From Siphonodentalium dalli (Eukaryota > Mollusca > Scaphopoda > Gadilida > Siphonodentaliidae): a stretch of 64,000 nucleotides of DNA. The translations under genes and the position numbers were made by a program. Shown here piece after piece: positions 32,981 through 45,425 of this stretch; positions within the stretch are counted from its first letter, which is position 1, and every line of letters starts with the position of its first letter. The notes under the pieces were generated by a model. That model was not told the origin of the DNA. It did no database searches and saw nothing but the letters and a program-made list of their open reading frames with translations. The stretch covers positions 10,687,784 to 10,751,783 of the forward strand of contig CP136066.1 in NCBI GenBank assembly GCA_032622095.1, written 5' to 3'.

Positions 32981-34292
32981 TATAAGGTGACCCGACTTCG
33001 TCTGGGCTTTGACCTTGAATTGACCATTTGAAGGTCAAGGTCAGGTGGGGTCAAACACCAACACCCCAAAAATGGTGGAAATCGGCCCAGCGGATACCGG
33101 GAAATCGGCCCAGCGGATAGCGAGATACCCTATGCATCACATTTCGTCCGTAAAATCCGCCAGTTTAACCCGATTTGATTTCCACTCAAGTATATAAACG
33201 CGCCTCATATACACACGCTCATTAATCATCAAGTTTCAACGTAAAGATAAATTACCATCGGTGCTCGAGATATCGCCAAGACGTCTGAAACAGTCAAATG
33301 CATCGGCCGGTTAAGCGTTAACGCGATCTAACGTTATGACCTCTAACGACGTCATAGAAGTTACGCATTGTTTTTATCCTGATTGAAGATAGTACCACTT
33401 CTTCTTGATAATTGAGGCAGATAACTAAAACGGATACATACGCATTATATATCGTTGGAAAGAGGAAACACGAAAGATTCTCACAGTGTCATTATTATGA
33501 CAGGCATTTTATTATTCGCGCTGTTTCGAATCGATTTGTAAGCACCGAACTCAAATGAAAGTCCCGTAACACAGCGTAAAAACAGATTTGACCTCGGCAC
33601 GTGAAAAGTTGACCTCGGATCTGAAAATCAATAGGCCCATGTTCGTTCCCGGGTCGAATTACGTGTCCGTACCAAGTTTGGTCGAAATCGGTCCAGCCGT
33701 GTTCGACCTTGAATTGTCCATTTTGAAGGTCAAGGTCAAGTGGGGTCACGATTTGACCAGTCCAAAAACACTGCCCGGACAAAAGTACCTGACAAACGTG
33801 CCCGTCGAAATCCATCCGGTTTTACCCGATTTGACCTTGAATTGATCATTTTGAAGGTCAATGTCTGGTCGGGGTCACGATTGGACCCGTCCAAAACAAT
33901 CAGTGGACAAAAGTAATCCCACGTATCAAATTTCGTCGAAATCCCATCAAAATTGGCGATTTGACCTTGAAGTTACCCGATTTCAAGGTCAATGTCACGT
34001 CGCACGGGCAAATGAATATGCTTATGAGATTCGCCATAAGAAAGTACCCCCACATACCAAGTTTCATCGAAATCCCGTGATATTCGGGCGTTTGATCTTG
34101 AAATGACCCGATTTCAAGGTCAAGGTCATATCGCACGGACAAATTAATATGCCTATGTTCGTCCACGGCCGAAAATACCCCCACATACCAAGTTTCATCG
34201 AAATCGGGTGGGCCATTTCGAGTTCATCGCGAACACACAGACACACAGACAGACACACAGACACACAGATCTTCCAAAATATATAATAGACT
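32981..34292 (+). mobile_element. Interspersed repeat 'module A', copy 3
   Basis: The head GGTGACCCGACTTCGTCTGG at about 32988 is followed by unrelated sequence (about 33080-33590, possibly an insertion), then the standard GACCTTGAATTG and TTTCAAGGTCAA repeats, the CATCGAAATCGG tail, an ACACAGACACACAG run and CTTCCAAAATATATAATAGA then CTAG, at which module B begins. Confidence 0.75.
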
Positions 34293-34671
34293 AGCAGGTT
34301 AGCCCGCCACCGGCGGCTTGTCCGAAACATGACATTTTTTTAATATTTTTTTTTAATTTTTAGCTCCACGCGTTTCAATAAGTAAAATTTGTACCCGGTA
34401 GCTCCACCCGTTTCCGAGATCTGGTCTGCACATGCGCGGAGCTGGCGTCGCACGGGCTCGGCGACCCGATAAAATTTGTACCCGGCGCAAGATACATTGA
34501 CATAGCAAATTTCAAGTCGATAGCTCCATCCGTTTCCGAGATCTCGTCTGCGCATGCGCTGCACGGGCGTCGCATGGGCTCGCCAATACGACAACGACCA
34601 CCGCCTGGTCAAACTACACACACGTACCAAGTTTCGTCCCGATCGGTCGAGAATCGTAGATTTGTATGAAG

Positions 34672-34729
<58 letters not shown>

Positions 34730-34745
34730 TAAATATATAAGAGAG
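34293..34745 (+). mobile_element. Interspersed repeat 'module B', copy 2 (short)
   Basis: The head AGCCCGCCACCGGCGGCTTG differs from copy 1, but the body has the same ACCCGATAAAATTTGTACCC, AAATTTCAAGTCGATAGCTC, TGCGCATGCGC and GTACCAAGTTTCGTCCCGAT segments, with only about 1.5 units instead of four. The tail is a CA microsatellite (34675-34726) rather than the GACAGACAG run. Confidence 0.75.
34675..34726 (+). repeat. (CA)n microsatellite
   Basis: About 25 CA dinucleotides, forming the tail of module B. It is followed by two copies of an ATATA(A/G)GAGAGATATGTAAATTA segment (34730-34800). Confidence 0.95.
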
Positions 34746-34800
34746 ATATGTAAATTAGATAGATTGTATCAAAATATATAGGAGAGATATGTAAATTATC

Positions 34801-35554
34801 TACACACCATTACTGGTGTTTGCCAAAGTTTAATGGGGTATATCAATACTCATTCACGATCATATCATTGAGGTCCGGAGGGTGTGGGCTATCTCTCGAA
34901 TACACGGAGTTCTCAAAATATATAGTATAGAAGAAGAAGATAAGCGTTATGGTCCGATTGCTCTTGAGTAGACGTTTTATCAATACTAACATGGATAGCA
35001 TATTTGAATCACAGTCACAATAGGACACTGCGTATCAGCAAAATCGACATGACGGTTCTTACGAGGAATGTAAATTAATATGGCCATAGTTATACGCTAG
35101 TGGAATGAACGAATCACAGATAAACCGCACGCATAAGGATATCTGTGGCTTTATAAAATAAAGCGAGAGGGGAGCATTTTACTAAAATTAACCATTATAT
35201 TCTTAACGCTGGTGGAGCTCTCCGCTTGATATTCTAGATGAGCATGTCGACTCATAAAATGTCATCACTATTCAGATTTCATCGACATTTGCGAACAAGG
35301 TCATCGTGTAGCTTTCCCCATTGACCGACCGCGTGAACTTGAATGTATCTTCTGCTTCGTTCATACTTACTTTTCGATTCAAGAAAATATAGAATATTTA
35401 AGGGTTACCAGATGCATGTATGTACGATGTAGTCTTATGCTATAATTTAAACACGAAATAATAAGGTTAGCATGACAAAGTTGAATCACGAATCGATAAC
35501 AGTACTGTTGTCTCCCTGTCCCACCCTGCCTCATGAAATGCTTCAACGTACACA
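34801..35554. other. No feature recognised
   Basis: Nothing identifiable until the reverse transcriptase fragment that follows. Confidence 0.4.
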
Positions 35555-36180
35555 CCTACCTAAATACGCCGTCTGTCCTTCGTGAATCAATAGCGTATAA
35601 ACGGGATTTTAATTATAGGGATTATGCGTGCTTTTTGGACAAACAGAAAGCGTTTGACCCGACGGTCTCCTTGTAAAGTTGTGTGATCTAGGATTCAAGG
35701 GGAAAATTTTGCGCATCGTGGCTCATATGCACGAGGATAGTAGAAGGCTGGTTCTGTTCAATTGTGCGTTCACAAGCTTTTTCGAAATATCACAAATAAC
35801 CAGGCAAGGAGCCGTCACATCTCCGTGTTTGTATCGTATTATTAATTATTAATTATTAAATATCTTATTTATTAATGACCTTTCTAAATTCGGTTAACAA
35901 TTGGAAATGTGCGCGCTAACGGCCACTGACGACATTTCCTTGATATCCACGTCAAAAACCGGATTATATAGCTTGCTGGCAATTTGCTACAATTACCCCA
36001 GAACATGGCGGTTCAACTTATCTCGCACAAAGAGCGGAAACTGCTCTTCCTCGCGGGTTTAATTCATCACCCAGAAAGTCATCAGTTTCCTTTACTAATA
36101 TTTCTGCAAAAACAATGTTTCAAAACGTTTTGTTTGACCGATCAATGTCTGTGTTTACCGCTGACATAATTCAGTTGCTC
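35555..36180 (+). pseudogene. Non-LTR reverse transcriptase fragment
   Basis: A decayed LINE polymerase on the plus strand. Visible are RESIAYKRDF then YACFLDKQKAFD (motif A, about 35620-35655); KLCDLGFKGKILRIVAHM (about 35676-35730); ITRQGAVTSPCLY (motif B, about 35797-35835); ALTATDDISLISTSKTGL (motif C region with TDD in place of YADD, about 35914-35968); and ICYNYPRTWRFNLSRTKSG. A stop after motif A, frame changes and an AT-rich expansion near 35840 interrupt it. The motif-A style is similar to the larger LINE at 46-49 kb, so it may be a related family. Neither endonuclease nor C-terminus is seen. Confidence 0.8.
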
Positions 36181-36337
36181 AAAGAATATAACATGTGACT
36201 TTCTGGACACCTACATGCAATATGTGAATTCCTTAGTAAACAAGGGCGGAAATCCTATATTAAATATGCCTTGCGAGGCTACTACTCCATCAGGGGTACA
36301 ATTCGATTAGGGGCTATCCAAAATACGACACGACATA

Positions 36338-36840
36338 TTCGCCACCCTCAAGTTTTAGGAATAAAGTTATTCGCCACCCCCACCCAATTCAGATCGCAGA
36401 TTTTTGTATGCAATTCTACTTCCAGAAAATGATGGTTTATTATTGAAGGATCGTCTAATCTAATGCACAAAATAAGAAACTCATCTGACATCCAAGTCTT
36501 AAGAACAAAGTTATTCGCCACCCGCACCCATCAACTAATTCAGGTCGCCGATTTTTGTTCGCAATCCCAGTTCTAGAAATGATCGATTATGATTGAAGGA
36601 TTGTCTAATCTAATGCACAAAATAAGAAACTCATCTGACATCCAAGTTTTAAGAATACAGTTATTGGCCACCCCCCCCCCCCCCTCACCACCAACCAAGT
36701 CAGGTCGCAGATATTTGTTCGCAATTACACTTCCAGTTCTATAAAATGATCTAATCTAATGCTCAAAACAAGGAATTCATCTGACATCCACGTATTGAGA
36801 TTAAAGTTGTTCGCCACGCCCCCCCCCCCCCCCCAACCAC
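36338..36840 (+). repeat. ~146-bp tandem repeat, 3-4 units
   Basis: AAGTTTTA(A/G)GAATAAAGTTATTCGCCACCC followed by CAGGTCGCAGATTTTTGTTC and TCTAATCTAATGCACAAAAT recurs at about 36350, 36500, 36645 and 36790. Poly-C runs of up to about 18 occur at the CCACCC position in later units. Confidence 0.8.
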
Positions 36841-36861
36841 CAAACTAACTGTATTTGAGAT

Positions 36862-37190
36862 CACTTTCCGATTGAAAATATTTGCAGCCATTGGTTGATA
36901 TTTTACCATGTGATTAAATCACGGCTACCCATTGGACCAAGATGTGGAACCCTCTGGTCTATACAGAATTGATCAATTGGAGATAGGACCATGTTTCATT
37001 GCATATTACGAGCAAACTACCATTCATGGACACGCGTTAGATAGCTATATTGAAAGAAAATTTTCTTCCGGTTCAAACGATATCAAAATCACATTTTCGC
37101 GTCAAAATGGACATATAACCTTCTGGTTGTCACGCGACGATAATTCAGTGTCTTTTGTGAGATGGCCACGGGCTGTGCTGGTAGATTCAG
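36862..37190 (+). repeat. Dispersed block, copy 2 (possible decayed coding sequence)
   Basis: The partner of 17290-17590 in opposite orientation. The frame opening at 36932 gives LEIGPCFIAYYEQTTIHGH, ALDSYIERKFSSGSNDIKIT, FSRQNGHITFWLS and then SRDDNSVSFVRWPRAVLVDS, the last resembling one unit of the 17-kb tandem peptide repeat. An upstream frame change relative to copy 1 lies near 36964-36978. No domain is recognised. Confidence 0.6.
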
Positions 37191-37214
37191 TAATATCTAT
37201 TATCTTGTTCCACA

Positions 37215-37310
37215 CCCATTAACGTATAGGCACATGTATTCAATGGAATCCAAGCTGTGAGGCACATGTATTCAACAGGAGACGTAAGGCACATGTATTC
37301 AACGGAATCC
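37215..37310 (+). repeat. Three AGGCACATGTATTCAA repeats
   Basis: Three copies of (A/G)AGGCACATGTATTCAA at roughly 35-50-bp spacing. There is no other structure. Confidence 0.6.
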
Positions 37311-37816
37311 CAGCCATTGAATACATATTGTAATTCAATATTCATCTCTGAAGCATGCATTCTGATTGGCCGAGAGCTGCGAGCATTACTTTTCGAATCA
37401 CAGCATCTGTCGCTGAAGCACAAGTGTTGAATGGAGCATAATGTCATTGACCACGCGCATAAAATAGGTGCTGTTACCAGTAACAACGTGGAACGTACAA
37501 TGTATCCATATATTTTATCACCAAAAAGGGATATCTCACTTCAAAGATTATAATGTCGATACAAGGTGTTTTTCGTGCAATTTTGTTAATATGTTGATGA
37601 ATTAAATACAATGGAGATACAAGTATACTCTGTTTCCTTGTATATTCGGGGATTCGAGCATTAACACAGTTTGTGAACCCGCCGGTTCATTCACAACTTG
37701 TTTTCATGCTCAAATTCCAGAATAACCGACTCAACAGGGTACGTTTTTTCTCTCACAATTATTGTATACCTCTATTGGAATACATATATACCATTATAAT
37801 TATTGCATGCGTGACA

Positions 37817-37885
37817 AGCAGTGGAAATGTAAATTTTCTACTCGCGACCTGCAGCCGCTCGTTGAAAATTTATATTTCCACTGCT
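37817..37885. repeat. Hairpin-forming inverted repeat
   Basis: AGCAGTGGAAATGTAAATTTTC and GAAAATTTATATTTCCACTGCT form a 22-bp stem with one mismatch around a 25-base loop. It resembles a very small palindromic MITE. Confidence 0.7.
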
Positions 37886-40340
37886 AATCACGAATGAAAT
37901 AATATGGCATTCAACCAAAGCACCATATATAGGTGTTCTATATATTATATGCTTTAATCATGTCGATAATTATTTTAGTGAATTAATATTCCTTAATAAA
38001 TTCCAAATAATTTCTCACAAAGCAACTTGAAAGCGTACACAAAATTTCAGTTTAAAAATAGATTGTTCTTTTCGCCAGCTGATAGCCAACGAACAACTTT
38101 CAAAGAGAGAGAAATTAGTCGTCCGTTAAATAAAAGAGTTCCCACAAATTATCACTAAAAGCGACAAATAATTATGTACGGATACCAATATAATATCCCA
38201 AATAACAAAAGATGACATTATGTCAGTTTAACAGTTTTTATCATTTTCGTTTCGGTCAAGATTACCATTCTATTTTTATACGTACCAAAACAAAAAGTCA
38301 ATTATTTTCACTTCCTGTCGAATTTAGAAACAAGTTTTGAGATTGTTAGTTTGAGTTGCGTTGAGCATTGCGTCGAGCATTGATATTTCTTCACTAATAT
38401 TCGTTGATTGTACCGGAATTAAGCATAGAATTTGTGCATAGAAAAATTATATATTTACTGTTGGTCTAGACCCTAAATACGATATTTAATTTTGCGGCAA
38501 TATCCAACGATTTAATGGGGAAGCATATAATAAAAGCCTAAAATAATTCTGTTGACGGTGTCGCCAAGAATGATAACGTACATTACGTCAACGATCCGCT
38601 TCGGTGATGCCTCGATCAGTATTCATCATACTTCAACCACAATAAATGTAGCTATATATAGTATCAATGGAGGTGACAGTCGTGGATTGGATTTTACTGA
38701 AATAACGGTGTAGAATAAATACAAAACACAACTTGCATCAAATTCTCGAATATTTTATCGAACTCCTTGTGGACGGCGCTTTGTTACATGTCCTTCCGCC
38801 ATCTGCAACTCGATCGATAAAATATTCTCGATTAATATGCGCGTTGTGTTTTGCCTATGTATTTCATGAATATTTAAAAGATTTTCGAATGATCGCGCTT
38901 TGAAAGTGTTGGTACCCACAGCTTCAACCACGAACGCTGTTAGGTCATCCAACTAGCTAATGTATACGTACCAACCACATCGGCTACGGGGACACCCTTA
39001 TAAAGGAAGCCATTCCACCGGGAATTGGGAAGCGTACCAGTCTAGACAAGGGTTCGAATATTGAAACAGAACGGATCTACCATTATATTGGAACAACACA
39101 ATGCACTTCCATTTTCTGAGTTTATCATAATTCATTTGGACTCAATATATCTGTTGAATGTTTGACAGGACCCGAAACTTATCACTTTGTCATTGTGTAT
39201 CTCCATGACCCCATATCCACCACCAGCTATAGTGGGAACAGGCGTCTGCTCTGGCTGAAAGGGCGTGCGTGTGAATGGGGTGTATATATACTACGATTTG
39301 TATTATAACCGAGAAAAATGGATGCGATGTTTGCGGTGCCAACTGGAAACGCTGTGTACAGAACCTAAGCAGTTTGGACGTTGATAGTTCGAGTCAGTTT
39401 ACATGAATGCAATTGCATGAGAAAGATACATTCATCAGAATCCATCCCCCAACCAAGTGCTCACAGATATACCGATGTACAACCGATTGTATTATTGTCA
39501 TGTTTTGGAGACACAGCAAACGTCACATTTAAACGACACGCTTGGGCAGTTTAAAAGTCTTCATCCCGGTTTCATGGGCCAATCATGTTTTAATGGCCGT
39601 GATGTATAAGGTTCTGTCGCCGCCGATGTTGTATATCATCTAAAGTTTATTGTCGACGAATGACCAATAAAATCTGGCGTGTACAACACATCAAGGTTCG
39701 GGTAACTGGTTTTAAAGGGAAACGATATGCTTATGTTTGATTTCAGATAAGGGTCCTCACCTTGGCCTTTAGTGCATACAGTTAGCAGTCTGGACGTTGT
39801 GATTACGTGGATGAAATTGGTTTCAATGCAATGTTTGTATCCCCAAACAGTCCGTCCTAAATAATAATATTGGTTACCTCTTTATTGTAAATAGTGTACA
39901 CAATTATCGCTAGCCGACGCTCATGGTTGCCATGTGTGCACACTAATGAATCATTTCAAGGTTTAGCATCATGAATTCCGTTGCTAGTTCCCAGTTCCCA
40001 GCTCCCAGTTCTCAAATTGTAACGCGCACGGGGTTTCAAATTTGCGACACGAAAGCGCTAAATCGGAAATTCCAACATAATTACATAGCGTGTAGTACGT
40101 CGCCAAGCGAAAACTAATTATTCTGTCAAACGGAAGTGTGATTCCAAATGTAAGTCTCTTCGGTTCCCCTTGCACGCCAGATCAATTCTAATCCACTTTT
40201 AGTGAGCCCCCCTCAGATTCTTTGCTGAGATCCCTGCCAATTTACATGTCACCCCAGAATCCAATCTGATTCTATCGTGGGATTCGCATATTTTTAAATC
40301 ACCCTCTTCGTATTTGTGTTGGTGGTAAAAGAACACGAGT
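37886..40340. other. No gene recognised
   Basis: No recognisable coding domain, tRNA or rRNA. The minus frame 38755-38952 starts MDDLTAFVVEAVG but matches nothing I know. The region is probably intergenic or intronic. Confidence 0.4.
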
Positions 40341-40344
40341 TTGT

Positions 40345-40632
40345 TGAATGTTGAATGTCGAAAAGGGGGTATAACGTCACCAAATAAACGTCAGACAATC
40401 CTCATAATCGCAGGTGCACAGGTTCCCATGGTACTAAATATATGTGCCAAGTTAATAACAAATTTACCAAAAGATGTATGAATAAAATCTCGGACAAAGG
40501 TATACCCCTGTATTGAACATTTTCTAAGTCGAAAAAGGGGGGATAATTCCACACACACAAAAGTCAGACAGACCTCATAGTCGCAGGTGCACAGGTTTCT
40601 ATGATACTAAATATCTGTACCAAGTTTGTTTT
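40345..40632 (+). repeat. Imperfect tandem duplication, ~170 bp
   Basis: GTCGAAAAGGGGGTATAA ... CAGACAATCCTCATAATCGC ... AGGTGCACAGGTT...ATG.TACTAAATAT.TGT.CCAAGTT occurs twice (about 40358 and 40526). It resembles a repeat type I associate with bivalve genomes, from general familiarity only. Confidence 0.65.
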
Positions 40633-40639
40633 TTTTAAG

Positions 40640-41030
40640 TTGGATAGACGCCCGCTGGGTGGCACCGCACGAAAATGCAAGCATTTCAGGGAGGCCGTTA
40701 TGGATTTGGCTGCATAGCCGATTTATCAACACAAATAAGTCGAATATGAACCTATGTGAATATTAGGTCTAATATGAAACCATATGCACGAGGGTATGTT
40801 GCCATGCACGACTTCAGCCCAATTAAAAATAAATTGGATGGTGCCATATGGCCGCGTCCCTGCTCTATAGATATCCGATGGCTGGCACCGCACGGAAATG
40901 TAAGGATTCCCTGGCGATTACTATTGATCTGGCTACGCACAACATTTAGCAACAAAAAGTGCTAGTTTGAGCTGCATGCACGACTTCAGCCCAATTTTCG
41001 AAAAATTGGAAAGGGCTATATGATCACGCC
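40640..41030 (+). repeat. Imperfect tandem duplication, ~225 bp
   Basis: TGGCACCGCACG(A/G)AAATG occurs at about 40659 and 40885, and GCATGCACGACTTCAGCCCAATT-like sequence at about 40804 and 40975, marking two diverged units. Confidence 0.65.
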
Positions 41031-42355
41031 CGCTGTGAATTGAATTAACACAAAAGATTATAAGCTAAAACACTTCAATAAAATCGAATAAATAATGACT
41101 AAAATGCACAAATTGTCAAATTACGTTGTACGCTTGATTTTCATCGATAAGTAAGTCATGATTATATAGATAACTTGCCATGTCACTGAGAGGAATATTT
41201 GACAGGTTTTGAGCAAATTGCTAAATCAAAATGTGTTTTGTACTACCGCGGGTGGAGATCGTCAAATTTACCAAATAATCAAAAATTTCCTACATTCAAT
41301 AAAGGAGCTGTTTCAATTCTAAGTTATGAGTGCAATGTATGAGCTAATGTTTTTGAAAATATTGAATAATTAAGAAGTTTTTTTCTTCTTCTGGTTTTAC
41401 AAATTTAACCCTTTACTACACTGCCACTACCGCCAATGCTGGGCCATCGTGGGGATTCATGCCCATGTGGCAGTGGCAAACTGGCATAATGGTATTGTAT
41501 CAGTTGTAATTATAGTTTGTACATAAATGCCTGTTGATGTTAATACAAAGACATTTGAGTAAATAAATACCAGTATGCTCATTACTTGAACACATATCCG
41601 AAATTGAAACCAAAGCATTTCTTTCAAGTTCCGACTGTCATGTTTTGCCAACCAGTTTCATGGTCAATAGTCCAGTCTATTAGTAATGTCAAACCTTCAC
41701 ATCTTTCTGAGTACAGCTTTAACAATATAACAATCATTCACCATACATACTTGTTACCATTGTGTGAGTTATAACTTGTGACTCCTTGGAATTGAATACA
41801 TGTAACTCATATTCGTTCCTCAACCATATTCTGAGTATTACCATCTTTAATGTGTTGCATGCATAGCATACTCAATACATAAAACACGGATCAATGCTAT
41901 GTCTTGTTACTAGTGCTGTTATTTACAGAGTCCATACTCTTAAAAAGAACATATAGGAACCTACATTATTAAGTAATTAAGCCAATATTGGAATTTTACA
42001 TTACTCAAAATAAAACCTATATAGTTGGAAATTGTATTAGACCAAATCCTATATAATTTGAAATGTTATGATCTCACCTCAGTTGGAAGCCCATAGGAAC
42101 GTCCCTGGTCAAGCCAACAGCACATCGCCTTTAAGTATTTCTTGAGATTGTTTTAGCCTTCGCTACTAGTACCTAATTTCCATGTTCTCCTAAGTGGCCT
42201 TTTTTGGTGAAAAAGAGATTTTGGTATCGTTAAAACCAGAATTCCATAATGCTTCTAATGGTGGAAACGATCATGCAGTTTGTATTTGCACTTTCCGCGA
42301 CGATATCAGGCATTCTTTTGACAGTTACATGTGAAATTCAAATTATTTAAAAGCT
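41031..42355. other. No feature recognised
   Basis: A/T-rich, with a fragment of the 'gttggaattttacatt' repeat type at about 41990-42075. No gene seen. Confidence 0.4.
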
Positions 42356-42358
42356 TAA

Positions 42359-42440
42359 ACATTAAAGCTGCAATATATTTTATATATGCCTAATAATATG
42401 ATCTTGAGGGCGTTACCATTTCTGATTATGGTTTTCTTGT
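42359..42440 (+). repeat. Dispersed repeat, copy 2
   Basis: Same-strand match to 25757-25835. An extra segment of about 10 bases separates GCGTTACC from TGGTTTTCTTG. Confidence 0.7.
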
Positions 42441-42725
42441 GTTTATTAGCAGCAGCTGTTTAACGTGGAGAGCAGCTGCCATAAGTTTCGTTGTTCCGAT
42501 CCCATGCGCACCCACATTTATTCCTGAGTGTAATCATAAACTGTTCTGTAATTTTAATCTATTATACTTCACAATAAAAACGAGCAACTTCATTCCATAT
42601 AAATACGATGTTTCAACCGTCAATATAAAGTCATTGTTTGGTGAATAACGCTAAGACAGGTGACACGTCGGCGTTAGTTTATTTGTGTCTATCGAACAAA
42701 GAGAGAGATCGAATTTTTCTGAGGT

Positions 42726-44395
42726 CATTTGTTGATGTCACCTTTTCGAGGTATATGTGTTTTGCATTGTGGTATCAGGTACGCTGTGATATGTCGTAGT
42801 TGTTCCGAGGTATATTGGGTTTTTCATTGTGGTATCAGTTACGCTGTGATATGTCGTAGTTGTTCCGATGTATATGCGGTTTGCATTGTGGTATCAGTTA
42901 CGCTGTGATATGTCGTAGTTGTTCCGATGTATATGCGGTTTGCATTGTGGTATCAGTTACGCTGTGATATGTCGTAGTTGTTCCGAGGTATATGCGGTTT
43001 TGCATTGTGGTATCAGTTACGCTGTGATATGTCGTAGTTGTTCCGATGTATATGGGTTTTGCATTGTGGTATCAGTTACGCTGTGATATGTCGTAGTTGT
43101 TCCGATGTATATGGGTTTTTCATTGTGGTATCAGGTACGCTGTGATATGTCGTAGTTGTTCCGAGGTATATGGGTTTTTCATTGTGGTATCAGGTACGCT
43201 GTGATATGTCTTAGTTGTTCCGAGGTATATGGGTTTTGCATTGTGGTATCAGTTACGCTGTGATATGTCGTAGTTGTTCCGATGTATATGGGTTTTGCAT
43301 TGTGGTATCAGTTACGCTGTGATATGTCGTAGTTGTTCCGAGGTATATGTGTTTTGCATTGTGGTATCAGTTACGCTGTGATATGTCGTAGTTGTTCCGA
43401 GGTATATGGGTTTTTCATTGTGGTATCAGTTACGCTGTGATATGTCGTAGTTGTTCCGAGGTATATGTGTTTTTCATTGTGGTATCAGTTACGCTGTGAT
43501 ATGTCGTAGTTGTTCCGAGGTATATGGGTTTTGCATTGTGGTATCAGTTACGCTGTGATATGTCGTAGTTGTTCCGAGGTATATGGGTTTTGCATTGTGG
43601 TATCAGTTACGCTGTGATATGTCGTAGTTGTTCCGAGGTATATGGGTTTTGCATTGTGGTATCAGTTACGCTGTGATATGTCGTAGTTGTTCCGAGGTAT
43701 ATGGGTTTTTCATTGTGGTATCAGTTACGCTGTGATATGTCGTAGTTGTTCCGAGGTATATGGGTTTTTCATTGTGGTACCAGTTACGCTGTGATATGTC
43801 GTAGTTGTTCCGAGGTATATGTGTTTTTCATTGTGGTATCAGTTACGCTGTGATATGTCGTAGTTGTTCCAAGGTATATGGGTTTTGCATTGTGGTATCA
43901 GTTACGCTGTGGTATGTCGTAGTTGTTCCGAGGTATATGGGTTTTACATTGTGGTATCAGGTACGCTGTGATATGTCGTAGTTGTTCCGAGGTATATGCG
44001 TTTTTCATTGTGGTATCAGTTACGCTGTGATATGTCGTAGTTGTTCCGAGGTATATTGGGTTTTACATTGTGGTATCAGTTACGCTGTGATATGTCGTAG
44101 TTGTTCCGAGGTATATGGGTTTTGCATTGTGGTATCAGTTACGCTGTGATATGTCGTAGTTGTTCCGAGGTATATGGGTTTTTCATTGTGGTATCAGTTA
44201 CGCTGTGATATGTCGTAGTTGTTCCGAGGTATATGGGTTTTGCATTGTGGTATCAGTTACGCTGTGATATGTCGTAGTTGTTCCGAGGTATATGTGTTTT
44301 GCATTGTGGTATCAGTTACGCTGTGATATGTCGTAGTTGTTCCGAGGTATATGTGTTTTGCATTGTGGTATCAGTTACGCTGTGATGTGTCGTAA
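42726..44395 (+). repeat. 59-bp minisatellite, about 28 units
   Basis: Head-to-tail units containing GATATGTCGTAGTTGTTCCG, AGGTATATGGGTTTTGCATT and GTGGTATCAGTTACGCTGT. Length varies by 1-2 bases only at the G/T run between TATATG and CATTGTGG, and variants are limited (GAGG/GATG, TTTTGC/TTTTTC, CAGTTAC/CAGGTAC). There is no long open frame. High homogeneity implies recent expansion or ongoing homogenisation. Confidence 0.95.
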
Positions 44396-44870
44396 TTGTG
44401 TACAACAGCATTTATACATATAAAATGTTATTATACATGTATGCGCAGTTCGTTAGAAAGGAACGTTAGCGTGGGTTCGTTTTGTGAAGCAGGTAGGTTA
44501 GTAGAATGTTAAGTTGACATATAATGGAAACAACATGGTAACAACCAGAAGCTATACCTATAATTAGGTGTCTCTTTTCATTGTTGTGGAAGTTTTGTAA
44601 ATACAAGGCAAGTTGTGTATGCGAAAGGCCTTCGTGCGTATTTCAAATTTGCTAAATCATTCAGCAATACTAATAAGCCAAAATTTTACCTACTATCTTA
44701 TGTTTTTTATCATAAATGATGATACCGGGCCCAGTTGGTTGCAGTCTAGACATATTATTGCGTCACGAAAGTACATGACCTATTTGTTCTGCAGTATTCC
44801 CAGTTGGTGCCACCCTAGACATAGTTGACCCTGGGGCACAATATAATTATATCTCATGCCCTTCTGTTGG
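44396..44870. other. No feature recognised
   Basis: Unique-looking flank of the minisatellite. No gene identified. Confidence 0.4.
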
Positions 44871-44875
44871 TTCTG

Positions 44876-45100
44876 TCATCGTATTTCAGCCCATTCTGTT
44901 GACGCTGGTTCTCGGTGTCTTTTGTATGTTTTTTCATCCTATTCTGTACCAGTTTACCCGGGGTTCTCTGTCATCGTATTTCATTCCATTCCATTGACCC
45001 GGGCTATTGCTGTCATCATATTTCACCTCATTCTGTTCATCTGCGTGCTCGCTGTCATTATGGAGATTATATTTCACGCCATTCCATTCACCCATATGTT
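44876..45100 (+). repeat. Degenerate 42-bp tandem repeat
   Basis: GTCATC(G/A)TATTTCA.CCCATTC..TT..C units occur at about 44876, 44970, 45012 and 45064. Confidence 0.6.
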
Positions 45101-45234
45101 GGTTCGTGTCCTCTTTTAGCACATTCTGTCATGTTATTTTGCTCTTTTTCCCTTGCACTTTTCGGTGGCGCTCGCCACCATAGCATGGTACCCCAAAAAC
45201 ATAGGCGCTTGTCACCTATTGTAAAATTTGAAAT

Positions 45235-45425
45235 TTTGAACTTTTTAAATTATTATTCAATTTTAGAAACAATTTAAGTTTTTGAAGTTTTTAATTTAAT
45301 TTTTTTTTAATTTAGGAAAATTTTTTAATTTTTTAATTTTTTTGTTATTTTTGTTATTTTTGAATTGTTTTGAAATTTTTGAAGTTTTTTTTAGTTTTTA
45401 ATTTTTTTTATGCATACACAATCTA
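45235..45425 (-). repeat. A-rich (minus-strand) low-complexity tract
   Basis: Long runs of T on the plus strand. It lies about 630 bases beyond the 3' end of the LINE ORF2 on the minus strand and could be a degraded A-rich tail or simply low-complexity sequence. Confidence 0.5.

Noticed and set aside
42726-44395. CRISPR-like array of regularly spaced repeats
   Set aside because: Units are head to tail without unique spacers, in a eukaryotic setting; it is a minisatellite.
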